Shown here piece by piece: positions 23,801-33,156 of a stretch of DNA of 64,000 bases. The notes below the pieces were generated by a model. The model worked only from the letters and a program-made list of their open reading frames with translations. It did no database searches and had not been told where the DNA came from. The first letter of the stretch is position 1. The number at the start of each line of letters is the position of its first letter. The stretch is from Diabrotica undecimpunctata (taxonomy: Eukaryota; Arthropoda; Insecta; Coleoptera; Chrysomelidae). A program made the translations under genes and the position numbers. The stretch spans positions 9,160,185-9,224,184 of the forward strand of contig NC_092810.1 of assembly GCF_040954645.1 (NCBI RefSeq), written 5' to 3'.

Positions 23801-26800
23801 GAAGCGCGGCGATGCCACGACGAACACAAGCACGGTTCAGGGTTGTATTATTTGTATTTTCGTTTCCACAGACATGAATTAAAATTAATGTTTTTCAACG
23901 TAATTTCAACATATATCTAATTACTAATTGCAACTTAAAATAATATGGTGTGCGTATGTCGTTCTCTGACTACATAATGACAATAAGGCTTTGTGGTTCT
24001 TCAGTAGTTATTCTGACTTTACAGTTAAATGTTAATTAAAAATGGAAATTCAAAAATTAAGCCAAAACAAATTGTTTTAAATGTATTTAATTATCATCTA
24101 AATTTAAGAAGTGGTGAAAGTGTTAGAAATTTAACCTATAAAGTAAATACTATGACGGAAGTAAGTTTTAGTACTATGTCTAAAACACGCAAAGAAGCTC
24201 CGGAAGGAGGACCAAGGTCCATAAAAAAAAACAAGAAAACGTACCAAAAGTAGAGTAAACAGCAATAAGTTCACTTACGATGCAGTAGTTCATACGCGGC
24301 TACGTGCCATCGTGCATAGTTTTTTCTTTAAAAATTTACCGCCGACATTGAATAAAGTTTTTGCAGTGGTTAAAAAAGACAAAGATTTAGCAAACATGTC
24401 ACGCACAACAATGTGGAGAATACTCTATGAAATGAACTTTATTTTTTGAAAACGAGGAGTAAAGTCAAGCATGATTGAACGGCCCGATATTCTAAAATGG
24501 AGGCATCGGTATTTGCGTCAGATAAAAAAATTTCGTTCTCAAGGATACACCGTCGTTTATTTGGATGAAACTTGAGTGAATGTTGAACATAGTGTTTCCA
24601 AAGAATGGAAGGACTTCTCAGTGAGTTCAACCAAGGGTGCGTTTGTTAAGGGGTTGTCAACAGGCCTAAACAGCCGACACAACGAGGCCTCCGATTTGTT
24701 ATAGTGCATGTTATAGCGAATTGGGCTTTGTAGAAGGTGCTGCTTTTTGATTTTTAGCTAAAAAAAACTCAGCGGACTATCATGATGAGATGGATGGTCC
24801 TATATTTGAACAATGGTTTAAGGAAATGCTGTTTCCTAATCTTCCAGAGAAAACTGTTATGGTGATGGACAACGCTTTGTACCATTCGAGGAGAGAATAA
24901 GTGATTCCGACACAAGCCTTCAATAAAGATCAAATTAAGACATGGTTGCTGGAGAAAGATATCTTTTTTGAAGAAGATTATTTAAAATCAGAGCTAATGG
25001 AAGTCGGAAACACATGCAAAGAAAAATATATAAAATATAAAATCGGCGAGATGTGCAAAGAAAAAAATGTTGCCATGCAGAGACTACCTCCATACCATTG
25101 TGAGTTAAACCCAATTGAAATGGTATGGAGTCAAGTCAAAAGACATATTGCCTCACACAACACAGAGTTTAAGACCGCCGCTATACAACAATTAATAAGA
25201 AATGCATTTGGTGTAGTAACAGTGGAAAATTGGAAAAACTATTGTAAACTTGCTATTAAGGAAGAGCAAAAATTTTGGGTTATTGACGGGTTGATGGACA
25301 ATATTGAACCTGTGGTAATAAATGTGACGGTTGACAGTGACAGTAATAGCGATGATAGAGAAGATGAGGATGATGTTAATATGCAGTGAGTAAATTATGT
25401 GATAGTGTGCAAATCGGCGGACACAAAGTGCCAAATCCGAAAAGTCTGTAAATAATAGTCCGGCAAAAGTAAAAATTACGTAATAGTGCGAAAAATTTCA
25501 TATAATATAACATAAAATGGTCTAAAATTTATTGGGACACCCTGTATATTTCAAAATAATTTTAAAATGTAGCTTTTATCAACTTACAAACTAATAATTT
25601 AATTTTTTTTTAATTTTTGTACTCTTTCGCTGTAATCTTCCGTTCCGTTAGTCGTGATTCACCCTGTATACAAGAAAAAATTTTTATGTATGTAATTGTT
25701 GTTATTACATTACATCTTATCTAAAGCGTTAATAAATATGTAATGTTAAACAATAGTAAAATTTAACTATTTTTATTAGACCTATAATAATTACGTACCT
25801 ATATCTGTCTACTAAAGAATCAAGTATTTATAATGCATTATTTTGTATTCAACGATACATATCCTTTTATTAGTGAAATTAATTAACTACAACTACATAG
25901 TGCTGAATACAGCTCTGATTAGAATGAATCATATATCGACAATCTAATAACAACACGTGCCTGAGAGTTTTGGCAACACTGATCTCCATAAGCGCAATGT
26001 TATTTTCTTGAAACAAAGTATAGTTCTTTTTTAAATTGAGAGAGCAATTGGATGTGTTATGTAAAGCTGGTTTGGATATATTATCGGAGTTAATAGGAGT
26101 GAGAGCTTGGTAGATGACATATAGCCGGTATGTATGCAGCTTAAGTATAATAGTTTATACTGTATGTACTTACATTCTATGGCAAGCAGTTGCTGCAGCT
26201 ACATTCAAGACAGGAAAAACGTAGATTATAAAACGTAACTCCTTATGCGGTAAAAATGAATAAAGCACTACAAATACCAGTGCTGGAATCACCATTTTTG
26301 CTACTCTCTGATCTAAAATAATACCTACAGGTAACAAAAATACTGATGTTGCCATACCTCTCGGTATCGCTGAATAGAAATACCATAAAAATGGAGAGGT
26401 CTGTAGAGAGTTAAGAAAATTTTAATACAAATTATTTTGTTATACAATATAAGGCAAGGAAGAAACTTATATCAAAGAAAAATGTAATTCTAGAAACTTT
26501 TAGGCATCTAAAAATTTATAAAAATCATTTAATTACTAAAATAAAAAGGATACACCCCAGTTGGAGCTTTTATTCAGTACTGTATTATACCATAAGACCT
26601 CTCCTTCTGGCCATAAAGGTCTATTCCAAAAAATCGAGTCTATCACAACAGTTAATATTAAAAAGGCTAATCCTCCTGGAACAGCTATTTGTAACAGTCT
26701 ACAAAAATAAAGAAATTATTTTTTTACATCAAGAATTATAATTTATTTACTAACCTACCGTTTTATTGTTATCCTCTTATTATACAGATCATAGAGCAGA

Positions 26801-29262
26801 AGAATACCCAAGAAAAGTGCTAGTTCTGCTCTAAAAATAATGATAGCTGCTGCAGAGCACAGGATAAAAGTCTTGTTGTTGTTGTTGAGCCAGCCATCTA
26901 GTGCCAGTAAAACTAAAAAAATATTGAATCAAACTATGTATAACATATTTTAACTTATTTAATAATAACCAGGGAAAAACCAGGGAGCATTTAACATCAT
27001 TTTTAATATTTTTGATTGAACTCTTTATGTTATCTTAATGCTTGATGGTTTTGAGCAACCAAAAACTGGATGCCATACCTCCAAATCTCTTTTATTATAC
27101 ATGTGTACAGCACATAGCTTATTTTCTATGGTTAGTTTTGATTTTGGGCCAATGAGCCAGCTCATTTGTCCTACTTTAATGTAAAAAGTAAAGGAGAACG
27201 CATAGAACCTTGTAGAAGGTCATTTTATCAAGTTTCACCTGTTTGCTCATATTCTTTCCCATTATTACCTGGAAGGTTCTATTTGTCATCATTTTGTCAA
27301 TGTGATTGATTATCTGTCTGCAAGTAAACTGTCTTAACGGACCAGTTTATATTTTAATCTCCAATCAGTATTGTATGCTGCTGTTAGGTATATGAATGCT
27401 GTGGTTGTTTTTTCTTTCTTTTGAAAACTAGCTTCAATAAAAGTTGTTAGTGATAAGTATGATCGATATAGCTTGGATGAGAGCGAAAGTTGGCATTTTC
27501 AAGTAGCATGTGAATAATTATATTGACGAGAAGCTTTTCTTATAGTTTATATATCATGCCAAGTAGGACTACAGGGCAATAGTTATATGGCATATTATAT
27601 GCTTACACTCCCTTTTGACATATGAACCATAAAGAACTAAAGGATCGATTTTTTTAAATTTGTATTTCGATCCAATACAATCAATAATCGTAGTTTTCAA
27701 ATCTTCCTAACCATAATTATATAAAATATGTATATATGACAAAATTGTACTAACCTAGAGGCAGAGCAAAAATATTTGGCAATGGACGGCTTAGATAAAA
27801 CATGAAGTGGCTTTGAGTCACAGTTATCGCTATAAACCACTGCAACCATCTTACTCCAAATTGTTTTTCTAGAGTTTTACTTAATATGTTAAAGCTGTAC
27901 ACCACACAAGTAGCAAGAATTGTCCTTACTAAAACAAAAAAAAAATGCATTAAACTTTTTCATATTGAATTTTTTCTTGATAATCTTCATCAAGTTTGGA
28001 ATTTTAAATGTAGTAATATTAAACAACATAAAAAGCAATTTTTTTTGTAATCTACTAACCTAAGTACTGGACCCAAAATTTGTTTACATCTAGGAGTTGA
28101 AGTACTGCTACTATAGGTGATGCAAGAGCTGATATGAAGAGAGGTCCAATAAAAGTTCGTGGCACTACTCCAGGAAACTCGAGATGATCGTACTACAATT
28201 AAATTTGGTTCAATATATGTACAATAATCTTGTGTTCATTAGTTATATTTCTTTAAGTTAGTTAGTTATATCCTTATGTTTGTCGACAAGTAATCACTAA
28301 GCAGATCAATAAGAAATTTGTTTTTATATTCATATTGAATGATTTCAGAATAGGTTCCAAAAAATCACTTATTTACTAATATTGGTTTGGTTATGATTTT
28401 AACTGTAATCTTTACATTCTAATATTTTTTTATAATTTCCCATTTTGCTTATAATTTTTACTACCTCAGTTTAAAAAATATTTTCAGATATAATAAATAA
28501 GAAGATAAAAAACTAGGAGACTGCCAAAATAGATTTAGAACTGTAAGATCAAATATAAATTCTATACATGCTTTAAAAAAATTCTTCAAAAATCTTGGGA
28601 ATACAACAGAGAAATGCATATAGTATTTACTGACCTTAAAAATGCCTTCAATGTCATAAAGAGAGGTAAGATGTTAAAGGAACTACAGATATCAAAAAAT
28701 GAAACTGGCAGGAATTATCCTAGAAGAAGAGAAGTTTAACATGGACCAAGGAGTAAAACAGCATCTCCTGGTAATTGTATTCACTGGTTGCTATGTTTAC
28801 CACTTATTAAATTTACAATGTGCCAAGTAATTTACTTTTATTGAGCCCGAGTAATTATTGCTATGCACATATTTTGCTTGTGATTTCTAAATACATTGGC
28901 ACTACACTTATGTACCATAATAAGTAAACAGCAAGATGTGAAGCATATAAGTACCTAGCCCTCAATAATAAAGTTTCACTATTTTTATTTTATAGAACCT
29001 TTAAAATATTTTCAAGTTCTGCACAAATGTGTATACATTTTGGGCTTGTCATTAATTATTCGAGTTGGAAGCTACTTTATTATCAAGGGTAATAAGTTAG
29101 AATACTAAAAATAAACGATCGTTATTAATGGATTACCTGGGTAAGGTTAAATCCATGATATAGAATATCATGAATGGCCTGTAAGTTAAAGCTTTCTTCT
29201 ACTTTCGTAAATGGACAATAGACTAGATATGCCGAAGCAATTATTAGCATAATTTGAGACAT
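16007..29262 (-). CDS. ALG12: dolichol-P-mannose:Man7GlcNAc2-PP-dolichol alpha-1,6-mannosyltransferase (ALG12), long-tailed
   Basis: ALG12 adds the eighth mannose, alpha-1,6 linked, to the lipid-linked oligosaccharide in the ER lumen, using Dol-P-Man. I place eight minus-strand exons: 29137-29262, 28060-28192, 27755-27928, 26759-26912, 26554-26698, 26174-26400, 20271-20516 and 16007-18212. All junctions are GT-AG and in phase, giving 1136 codons plus stop. Family landmarks in order: [17 protein letters not shown] (acidic ER-luminal motif, exon 1), [75 protein letters not shown] and SGVSRF. Multiple hydrophobic segments fit the GT-C fold. The start ATG at 29262 gives an N-terminus matching the family. 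Conserved homology ends near residue 486, about the length of human ALG12 as I recall it. The other ~650 residues are a charged tail encoded by the last exon. Introns 5.7 and 2.1 kb long are filled with transposon debris. Confidence 0.93.
18286..18433. repeat. ~30-bp direct repeat in ALG12 intron 7
   Basis: ATAATATTTGACATTTG followed by (A/G)CAACCAACAAAT occurs at about 18286-18315 and again at 18404-18433. The segment after it (18480-18640) also has loosely repeated GTGATAGTGACA-type phrases. This is probably debris of a repetitive element. Confidence 0.5.
18768..18947 (+). pseudogene. possible Helitron N-terminal fragment
   Basis: An open plus-strand stretch starting [20 protein letters not shown] is rich in Arg, Gln and Glu and ends in RAAFHYDPT and a stop. 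Arg/Gln-rich leaders ending in an aromatic-x-Tyr-Asp-Pro phrase are common at the start of insect Helitron Rep-helicase proteins. No Rep HUH or helicase motif follows, because a LINE fragment takes over at ~19.0 kb. The assignment is tentative. Confidence 0.35.
19000..19731 (+). pseudogene. RTE-like LINE 3' fragment in ALG12 intron 7
   Basis: The plus strand reads [27 protein letters not shown], then after a frameshift near 19250 [50 protein letters not shown] and a stop at 19702. A (GAT)n run at 19716-19730 is the 3' tail. This matches the C-terminal RT region of the family at 6.6-7.5 kb. It is antisense to ALG12. Confidence 0.8.
19732..20056 (+). pseudogene. second-family LINE 3' end (GAA-repeat tail)
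   Basis: Immediately after the preceding LINE tail, the plus strand reads [32 protein letters not shown], then [14 protein letters not shown], a stop and VIANLH-like coding in another frame. It ends in a GAAGAAGAAGAAGG tail. The motif order matches the 3' end of the element at 47.5-49.0 kb, so two LINE families are butted together here. Confidence 0.75.
20837..20889. repeat. (AT)n microsatellite
   Basis: About 53 bases of uninterrupted AT dinucleotide lie in ALG12 intron 6. Length is likely to be polymorphic. Confidence 0.95.
20895..21010. repeat. unassigned dispersed-repeat end
   Basis: The phrases TTTATTAGGGTTGCAGTCAG, TCTAGCTTTCGGAATGG and CCTTTTTCAAGACACTG have the look of conserved non-coding ends of arthropod repeats. 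A similar style, CCGGTTTCGC followed by CATCTTCAGG, occurs at 34.34 kb. I cannot assign a family. Confidence 0.35.
21165..22075 (+). pseudogene. LINE fragment (endonuclease/RT junction) carrying a MITE
   Basis: The plus strand shows [19 protein letters not shown] coding in shifted frames. Then 21324-21550 reads [33 protein letters not shown] and EVKINKLK. The frame resumes after an insertion as [19 protein letters not shown] (21983-22050), the first conserved block of the RT domain. The coding match across the gap shows that 21555-21980 is an insertion. Confidence 0.75.
21555..21980. mobile_element. ~425-bp non-autonomous element inserted in a LINE
   Basis: TTTTACGTGACAACGTC (21593-21609) and its inverted partner (21966-21983) lie near the two edges. 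The right copy is at the edge; the left copy lies ~38 bases inside. A run of A residues flanks both sides and may be the target duplication. The interior is GC-rich with a GGTCCGGCGG-type palindromic segment near 21860-21885. No ORF. The family is unknown to me. Confidence 0.6.
22076..22680. other. AT-rich intron sequence
   Basis: Contains a CACCCTGTATAC phrase at ~22162 that recurs at ~25660, a style typical of mariner-type ends. Otherwise nothing is recognised. Confidence 0.35.
22681..22975. repeat. two-unit tandem duplication
   Basis: Unit 1 (22681-22855, 175 bases) and unit 2 (22856-22975) both begin TAAAACGATTAAAAAAC, share GTGATTGGACTATTT, and end CTTTATACTACCTGTC. Unit 2 lacks about 50 bases present in unit 1. 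The copies differ at several bases, so the duplication is not recent. Confidence 0.75.
23215..23760 (-). pseudogene. RNase H tail of a Jockey/I-type LINE
   Basis: The minus strand reads [29 protein letters not shown] (the RNase H C-terminal SHxGxxxNExAD motif). With frameshifts there follow an [13 protein letters not shown] phrase and a GKHVLVE phrase, matching the cysteine/histidine-rich end of these ORF2 proteins. Stops interrupt it. It lies in ALG12 intron 6 in the sense orientation. Confidence 0.75.
24029..25389 (+). pseudogene. second copy of the IS630/mariner-type transposase
   Basis: Plus-strand remnants in order: an N-terminal helix part (24029-24253); [20 protein letters not shown] and VVYLDET followed by a stop (24480-24575); VMVDNALYHS-like coding in a shifted frame near 24860. 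An intact 162-codon end (24901-25389) follows with [20 protein letters not shown], the third catalytic block, and an acidic tail. It belongs to the same family as the element at 0.8-2.9 kb. A TTGGGACACCCTGTATA end lies at 25532-25548. Confidence 0.75.
25560..26173. other. AT-rich intron sequence
   Basis: No gene. Contains TTCACCCTGTATAC at ~25657, a second transposon-end-like phrase in the same orientation as that at 22.16 kb. Confidence 0.35.
27040..27660 (-). pseudogene. Jockey-like LINE RT fossil in ALG12 intron 3
   Basis: Minus-strand coding with many frameshifts: [35 protein letters not shown] (the FLDLTAAYD block), then [13 protein letters not shown] and [14 protein letters not shown] (the GVPQGSVLSPLLF block). 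The order fits the RT fingers and palm of Jockey/CR1-type elements. It is strongly decayed. Confidence 0.65.
28485..28785 (+). pseudogene. LINE RT fossil in ALG12 intron 1
   Basis: The plus strand reads [19 protein letters not shown], then after frameshifts TDLKNAFNV and [11 protein letters not shown]. These correspond to the RT blocks QxGFRxxRST, DFxxAFD and GVRQG. It is antisense to ALG12 and non-functional. Confidence 0.6.
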
Positions 29263-29917
29263 ATTTACTTAAGTACTACCTTTTTATCTGCATAGTTAAT
29301 AAAATAGTAATATTAGAACAAAAATAGATTTAACCTAACCTACATTTTTAAGAGTTTTGACGTTGACACATATTCTTCCTGCTGGCACTGCTATGGATAT
29401 TTAATTTTAAATTAAATTTCATTCCTGCTGACCTGTTATCAACAGGAAAGATAGAGAGAGCCACAGTACATAGCCCTCTAGTAAGGTAAGTTCCATAGAA
29501 AGAATTTGGGAGAGTTTCTATCGCCAAATGCGGACGGGCCGGAACTAATTTGATTTGGCTTCAAATTTAAAATGTAGGTTTTAAATTTTAGGCCACAAAT
29601 TCAAAAAATATGTTCTGAATTTTAGATGGCAAAATTTAAAAAGTAAATGCTTTTAATGCAGAATATAGTCGTACATTAACAAACCAAAGTCCTGAAAACA
29701 ACAAAATAAAACACAGATATCCTGACACTTGTTTATTTGTATAATTTTCTTTGGTAAAGTAGGCAACAAATCTCCTCCTCCTCAGGGTGTGGATGGAGAA
29801 TGGGGACACTCTAAATATTATTAGCTTGCTGTCTTCATTGGTTGTGATCCTGTACCAGATGGAGAACTTCATGTAGGGATTTTTTCACCAATCTCCTTAA
29901 TCATGTTGGAGATCTTC
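29263..29917. other. ALG12 upstream region and 3' flank of an unknown gene
   Basis: The 5' flank of ALG12 (first ATG at 29262, minus strand) lies here, with the end of the unrecognised minus-strand gene above it at 29918. The two same-strand genes are less than 700 bases apart. No TATA-like box at a convincing distance is evident. A minus-strand open stretch at 29636-29872 has no recognisable domain. Confidence 0.4.
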
Positions 29918-30824
29918 CTATTGATAAACAAATATGGATGTCTCTATATTCATTAGTACTGGTTTGTTATAAGTTCCATATCTTCTAAAATACTCTTCCT
30001 TAAAGGACCATAGATAATAAGGTGTAAACTCTGGCATTTCTGTGATCTTCCTCTTTAGAATCATCACAAATTAGTATGCAACCAAGCAACTATTGCTCAG
30101 AAGTAGGTCTATGAAAATCTATAATAATGAAATTTTATTAAAATTAAGAAGAATTTTTATAAAATAAGGCAACTTTTAGGAATGGAATTATAAGAGTTAA
30201 GAGTTTTAATGATTTTAAAATATATATAGTATATAAATACAAGTTTGGTCTAATTATAGTTGCTGTTCTTACCTGGTGCTTGTAAAAATAAACTAATCCT
30301 CTGATTTGACGGACTTTTACCCATCCACAAAAAATATTCTTTTGATTTTTTCGATTTGGAATACTATACCATTTTGGTATTGTACCTTTATTAGATATAT
30401 AAAAATTTATGTATACTGTTTTTATCTCTTATTTCCAATGTTACAATGGGATACAATGTTTTCATAACGCCATTTGCAATTTACAAAGGCGTGGATTACA
30501 ATGTTGCCATGCCACTAACAAATTTGTTTTCAGTGGATACTCAAAATTCTTTAGAAATAAGTTCTGTTATTGTAAATTTAAGTTGTGATGTTAGTAGAAT
30601 TTGCTACAATTTTTGTTTTTTTGAAAAACATTGTATAGTATAATCAATATTTGGGTAAATATGCAAAACGAGTGAAACCATGGCAACAGCACTTACATCA
30701 ACGTCATACGCCTCTTGGTATGTCAACGTGACTAGTAGCGCCGTCGCCATCATGAACGGCTGCCCCATGCAACTAACTTTCTCCACCTTTCCTATTTCAG
30801 TGACGCTGCTATCTGTGGTATATA
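29918..30824 (-). CDS. unrecognised spliced gene, 3' three exons
   Basis: Three minus-strand exons join in one frame with good splice sites: 30697-30824 (acceptor TTTTTCCTCACAG, donor GTAAGT), 30273-30363 (acceptor TATAG, donor GTAAGA) and 29918-30039 (acceptor ATCACAG, stop TAG at 29918-29920). The product part is about 113 residues. It includes VEKVSCMGQPFMMATALL, YFLWMGKSPSNQRISLFLQ, then PEFTPYYLWSFKEEYFRRYG. It has hydrophobic and aromatic character but no motif I know. The first exon ends in phase with an unseen upstream exon (one base is needed), unless translation begins at an in-frame ATG at 30870. It lies between ALG12 and the zinc-finger/lyase gene. Phase agreement over three exons is good evidence for a real gene; function is unknown. 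Confidence 0.5.
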
Positions 30825-31801
30825 CTGTGAGGAAAAATAGAGAAGGCAAGTTATTGTTGATATGAAGCAAAGTTTACTGAAGTTTATCTTTTATGTTTTG
30901 TGTTTTATAACGGTGCTTACGCAACCAAGGAAATCAAAGTAATATCTCTGTTTGGTTTGCTATGAATCAGTGTTATGGGAGAGAGATATAATGTATTATA
31001 TTTCCCAGATCACTGTTCTGTATAGACCTAAATCACAAAACATGTATTAAGATCGATCATCACTCCCAAATATAGTTATGGTTGTTAACAAATATGTTTT
31101 GACTTAATTTGTTGCTAAAGATATAAATACTAAGAAGTAAATCAATATAATTTTCATGGATTGTGCATAAGCATTTGATAATATTGCTCATGGACTCTTT
31201 GGTACTTTTAAATTGGAGAGCTTTGGCGTTTCAATTAATTCGGTAGCAACCGAGGACGTCTATTAATTGTTTGTTTGAGCTTTCTGTCTCAAATTTTCCT
31301 CATGTTGCTTATCAACGTTTCTCATGTTTGCTTATTAACGTTTAATGTTATGTATTACAATAGGATTTAAATATAGTATCGAATCGAAAAGACGTAATAT
31401 TTCCAATAAACAGTTATTATGTATCCTTAAAAACTTTTATCTCTCACGCTGAAAGATATTACGAAATAATAAAATATTACGACTTCCTATCATCGCTTCT
31501 ATCTTCCCAAAACGTAACATTTTATATAACATAAAGGACATAAAGGAGTCATTCTAATAATTTTATAACAAATTCTGCATATAATTAAATTTTGTTGTGT
31601 AAAAAGTGTTTTAAAAACTGTTGCTTTGTTAGTAATCGTAGCTAAAAAGAGCTCATAACTTATTTTAACACTTTTTAATAATGAATACGAAAAGAAGAAG
31701 TTTTGTTTTGTCAAATCTGTCTTAGCTTCCCTCAAATTGTATTTTTAGGTTAGCTTCGATGTTGAAAACAAAGTTTTAATAACGAAAGTTAACTGAATAA
31801 A
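30825..31801. other. probable divergent intergenic/promoter region
   Basis: No coding exon could be fixed. The plus-strand zinc-finger/lyase gene starts at 31802, and any missing 5' exon of the minus-strand gene should lie here. Minus-strand open frames at 31499-31735 and 31745-31969 have no recognisable domain. Confidence 0.4.
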
Positions 31802-33156
31802 ATGGAAAATAATACAAATAACCCAGATTCTCCAGAGATAAGGGAAATTAATGTAGTCCAAACGATACAACCGAAAGATGAGCCCCCTGCGAAGACGGCA
31901 AAGGATCTCTTTTCTGATTTTAAAGCTTCTGATGAATCTGATTTTGGACCAAATGAGTTTGATGCACACAGCGATAGCGATTCAGACGAACCTCTGTCCA
32001 AGAAAATTAAAAAGGCCAAAAAAGGCGAAGGGAAAAGGAAATCTAAGGATGCAGGAAATTATGACTCTGCAAAGAAAAAGGTATAATATTGTTAGTAGTA
32101 TTATCCTACCCCAATTTACCAAATTTAGAAATTTAACAAAGAATCAATGATGATAAGGAACGAAGTCAATTGTCTTCTATATATGACAGAGAAGTGGAAA
32201 TGATTAGAGGACAATCAGAAATCATTGTACTGGTTAAGGGCATACAAATATCCCAAAAAAGAGCTCTTAACTCGCTTTTAAAACTAATGTTTTTAGAAAA
32301 TAAACTCTATAAATGAAAGTACAAGCTGAATAACATCATATGACTTTTAAAAGTAATAGCCAAAACCAGGATGTTTTCCAGTTAGCACTAATGCCATTTA
32401 TGACTTTCAGTTAAGTGTCAAACCAGCTATAAGGTACAATGAATGATCTTTATTGAGCCATAAGATCATAATTCTCATAATACTACAAATTCATAAACTA
32501 ATTCCAGTCTTATACTATATTTAAAAATGTTTTTTGCTGGTGTGGGGCTACAACTAACTACCACTAGTCCCAATGAAGTGAGCCTACCAAGAAGCTATCC
32601 AGCCAACTAGTTATTAATTATATTTTTTAATATTGAACTGGATTTTGACCATTGTACATCCTTCTTTTAATCAGATTTATGAATGTAAAGTTTTAAACAA
32701 TTTTACCTTTTCTTTGTACAGATGAATGATTCATGCAAAAAATGGTGAAAAGAAAATGTTACACTATATTGAATTTCATTATAATATATATTTTTTACAC
32801 AACTTTCAAATGATTTCATTAGAAGTAGATACTATCACATTAAAATTAAAATAAATATAGACAACCTTTTTAATAAAACATTTTTTCCTTTATTTTAGAA
32901 AAATTATGTTCAAAAATATAAGAAAGAATGGGAGTCCATACCAGCTGTAAAACCATGGATATCAGAAAGTGTGCATGGTCCACATTATTTTTACTGTAGG
33001 TTTTGCAAAAAAGATTATAAATGTGGAAAGACAGAAGTATTTAAACATATGAGTGCCATGAAACATAAAAAACACCTAACCAATCCCAACCAGTCAGGGC
33101 AGGTAAGAATTTTGCTATACAAAAGAGCACTTAAGCAAACATTGAGAACATTTTAA
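31802..33156 (+). CDS. alternative short isoform: finger protein ending after exon 2
   Basis: If the GTAAGA donor at 33103 is not used, exon 2 reads through 18 further codons to a stop at 33154-33156, giving a ~179-residue protein with the acidic N-terminus, the basic patch and the single finger. An AATAAA hexamer lies near 33208. The finger context, KYKKEWESIPAVKPWISES before the cysteines, resembles the short zinc-finger module often attached to hAT-derived proteins in insects. The strong donor consensus and the phase-0 match to exon 3 make me favour the fused form; this entry records the competing reading. Confidence 0.35.
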
